The notes beneath the pieces were generated by a model. It saw only the letters and a program-made list of their open reading frames with translations, was not told where the DNA came from and did not search any database. A stretch of 64,000 bases of DNA. It comes from UBA1205 sp045534635. GTDB taxonomy: Bacteria > Bacteroidota > Bacteroidia > Bacteroidales > WCHB1-69. Location: NCBI GenBank assembly GCA_045534635.1, contig JAZSKB010000019.1, positions 1 through 64,000 of the forward strand, in the 5' to 3' direction. The first letter of the stretch is position 1. Each line of letters opens with the position of its first letter. Positions 62,192-64,000 of this stretch are shown here, one piece after another. Made by a program: the position numbers and the translations under genes.

Positions 62192-64000
62192 TCATTTCAA
62201 ATATTTCTCCAAAATTTTCTTCTTTCTTTCGGCACAGCCTGCCATTACGGCTTTTGCTTTTGAAATCTCGGCTTCGTAGGTTTCGATTTCTGAAACGATG
62301 CGCTGTTGTTCGGCAATGGGGGGAACGGGGATTTGAAGATTAAGTAATTTTTTTTGTGTCAATTGATTTATTGACATTGTTGCTGTCAAGTTGGACAACT
62401 GATTGTAGTAATGTTCAGTTTGCATCCACAGATATATCCACTTGCCTATTTCACTACGGCAAATTGCCATAAATGTACCAAATGCCATAGGTTCTGAAAG
62501 ATTGTTTATAAATGCTGACTTGCCCAATAATCTTTTAGAACCATTTCTTACACATACCAAAACATCTCCATTTTGTACAAAACAACGATTCGGAATATCA
62601 CAATTAACCCTAATTACATCATTGAAATCTAAAACAGCATCTTGTATGTTTGAAGAACGCAACACAATTGTACCGAGATTTGATACATCTTCAGGTTTAT
62701 ATGTTAATCCAATATATGATTCACATACATCACCCAACTTCTTCATTTCCCCTTTCACATTCACCATTGTTTCCGCAATCTTCTTCTTGTACTCCTCCAC
62801 CGTCATTCGGCTTTGGTTGTATTCTTCATCAACCTTTTCACATTCGGAAACGATTTGATGTTGAATGTCCTCATCAACATCTGGAATTTGTATGAGTTTC
62901 AAATCGTCGGGATACACGTGCGGCTGTGCAGAACCTTTCTGCAAATAAAAAATCTGATTTTGAATGGATAGAAGGAAATTGTACAAAAACAGTGTGTGCA
63001 AGTCGTTCTTTCCTCTCACAGTTGTACAATCCGATGCAAAAATTGGTTCACGCCAAAAATTGACGAATCCCGCATTTGCACCGCTTGCACTGATTGTGAT
63101 TGTATTTGCAGGTCTGTTTGCCTCGTTGTGTAGATAAGCATAATCTGTACCACCTGCAACTACTTTGATGTTTCCTTCCTTAGTTTGTGCAGATGTGATT
63201 GATTTCCCTTTCAAAACTTCCGCAATATCCCCCAACTTCACAAGCAGGAACTTACTCTCAATCTCAATCTTTTGGGATGCTGAAGTTTTAATTTGCTTAT
63301 CGAATGATACACGAGTAAAATCAAGCATATCAACCAATTTATATATTGAGACAAAAGGCATAAGTTGTTCGGGAATGTTCGACGCACCATTTTGAAAATT
63401 TTGTCTAATAACAGAATTGATTTTTTCTGAATCTAACAAATTATGTGGATTGAATAATGGTGTTTGTATGCTGTTTATGCCCTTATTGCGTGCGATTTCA
63501 TTTTCATTGTCATCGTCATCGCCGATATTGGAACCAAGATATTTTATACCTTCATTACCTTTTGCTCCGCTCCATTCATAGCCTAAAAATCGTTTGTTAG
63601 CTTTGCTGTCAGCAGGCGATTTCACTACCACAACTGGTTGGGGATTGCTTTTAGCCAACATAAAATAATAGAGTTTGTCTTTTTCTCTCTCACAAATAGC
63701 GGAATGAACATATTTATTCAATTCGTTTTGACAATCTTCTTCTTTGTACTTTGCTGTAATTTTCTTATTTTTTTTAATTGATTTAGCATTTGTGTCATTT
63801 TCGAAGATTTGACAATATTCCTTAAAAATATCGTAATCCATCAATGATTTTGTATTAATTGTACTATCAAACAAAGTTTTATATGTATTTACTGGCACAT
63901 TAATATGTTGACAATACGCTTCCAATAGTGAGTAATCTTCAAAAACTTCATTTTTAGTTTCATCACCATTAAACCACGAATCTACCCTATTCTTGTAATG
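62192..64000 (-). CDS. Type I restriction-modification methylase fused to specificity subunit, 5'-truncated by the window
   Basis: The frame is open to the right edge, so at least 602 codons are seen and the N-terminus is missing. The first part (to about residue 190 of the visible product) carries the methylase C-terminal signatures KLYYFMLAKSNPQPVVVVKS and RFLGYEWSGAKGNEGIKYLG. Two specificity halves follow: the first starts near LVKLGDIAEVLKGKSIT and ends in a helical segment with CEKVDEEYNQSRMTVEEYKK; the second starts with MKKLGDVCESYIGLTYKPED and ends with IVSEIETYEAEISKAKAVMA. Such M-S fusions form a distinct type I branch. Base composition is richer than its neighbours, and the restriction subunit must be outside. 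Confidence 0.85.
   Translation of the reverse strand, partial: HYKNRVDSWFNGDETKNEVFEDYSLLEAYCQHINVPVNTYKTLFDSTINTKSLMDYDIFKEYCQIFENDTNAKSIKKNKKITAKYKEEDCQNELNKYVHSAICEREKDKLYYFMLAKSNPQPVVVVKSPADSKANKRFLGYEWSGAKGNEGIKYLGSNIGDDDDNENEIARNKGINSIQTPLFNPHNLLDSEKINSVIRQNFQNGASNIPEQLMPFVSIYKLVDMLDFTRVSFDKQIKTSASQKIEIESKFLLVKLGDIAEVLKGKSITSAQTKEGNIKVVAGGTDYAYLHNEANRPANTITISASGANAGFVNFWREPIFASDCTTVRGKNDLHTLFLYNFLLSIQNQIFYLQKGSAQPHVYPDDLKLIQIPDVDEDIQHQIVSECEKVDEEYNQSRMTVEEYKKKIAETMVNVKGEMKKLGDVCESYIGLTYKPEDVSNLGTIVLRSSNIQDAVLDFNDVIRVNCDIPNRCFVQNGDVLVCVRNGSKRLLGKSAFINNLSEPMAFGTFMAICRSEIGKWIYLWMQTEHYYNQLSNLTATMSINQLTQKKLLNLQIPVPPIAEQQRIVSEIETYEAEISKAKAVMAGCAERKKKILEKYLK

Noticed and set aside
1..64000. 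tRNA or rRNA genes and CRISPR arrays
   Set aside because: I found no cloverleaf T-arm sequences, no rRNA-like stretches and no regularly spaced direct repeats; small RNAs could be missed by eye.

Overview
The window is one AT-rich chromosomal segment of a member of the Bacteroidota, most likely Bacteroidales. Four lines of evidence agree. At least fifteen genes are preceded by the phylum's TAnnTTTG -7 box. Two secreted proteins end in type IX secretion (T9SS) sorting domains. CarboxypepD_reg-like TonB receptors are present. MurF and alanine racemase are fused in one protein. Most genes are housekeeping and lie on the minus strand. I found no tRNA, rRNA, CRISPR array, intact insertion sequence or prophage.

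Layout from the left. 1-8108 is the 3'-truncated part of a giant (>2700 aa) secreted protein with duplicated jelly-roll-like and beta-helix modules; the T9SS signal begins at the window edge. A G10 homopolymer lies in its upstream region. 8536-11749 is an exbB-exbD-tonB-folC unit, divergent from gyrB. A FAH-family enzyme, an outer-membrane beta-barrel protein with pcm, and dnaN follow. 19170-23233 is an envelope and polysaccharide group: sugar-phosphate transferase, lipoprotein, Gfo/Idh oxidoreductase and polysaccharide deacetylase. serS comes next.

24717-33448 is an accessory island, visibly richer in G+C in places. It holds two broken small genes and a type I restriction-modification operon in the order hsdM, PDDEXK nuclease (DUF1016/YhcG), hsdS, lipoprotein, hsdR. 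It starts 18 bp after a dipeptidyl-peptidase gene that ends the housekeeping series pdxA, murF-alr, cstA, dpp. 40600-47300 holds a lipoprotein with a long leader, a decayed membrane-protein gene, a TonB receptor, an RsmI-type methyltransferase, a stand-alone sufC and two proteins of unknown function.

47300-49850 is an unusual palindrome-rich pocket. It carries a small T9SS leucine-rich-repeat protein and an Abi_2 HEPN protein. Both genes have the same upstream design: a REP-like hairpin, a roughly 70-bp AT-rich repeat, a -7 box, then a distinct leader hairpin. After it come mreC-mreD-mgtC-META lipoprotein-leuS on the minus strand. On the plus strand are der, a lipid kinase, a DEDD exonuclease and rluD, followed by the threonine-degradation pair kbl-tdh. 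The right edge holds the C-terminal part of a second type I system, in which methylase and specificity domains are fused.

The observations most worth pursuing are the modular palindrome/direct-repeat upstream regions at 47.3-49.8 kb, the poly-G tract between promoter-like boxes of the giant surface protein, the A7 frameshift that splits a small secreted protein, and the lipoprotein embedded in the hsd operon.
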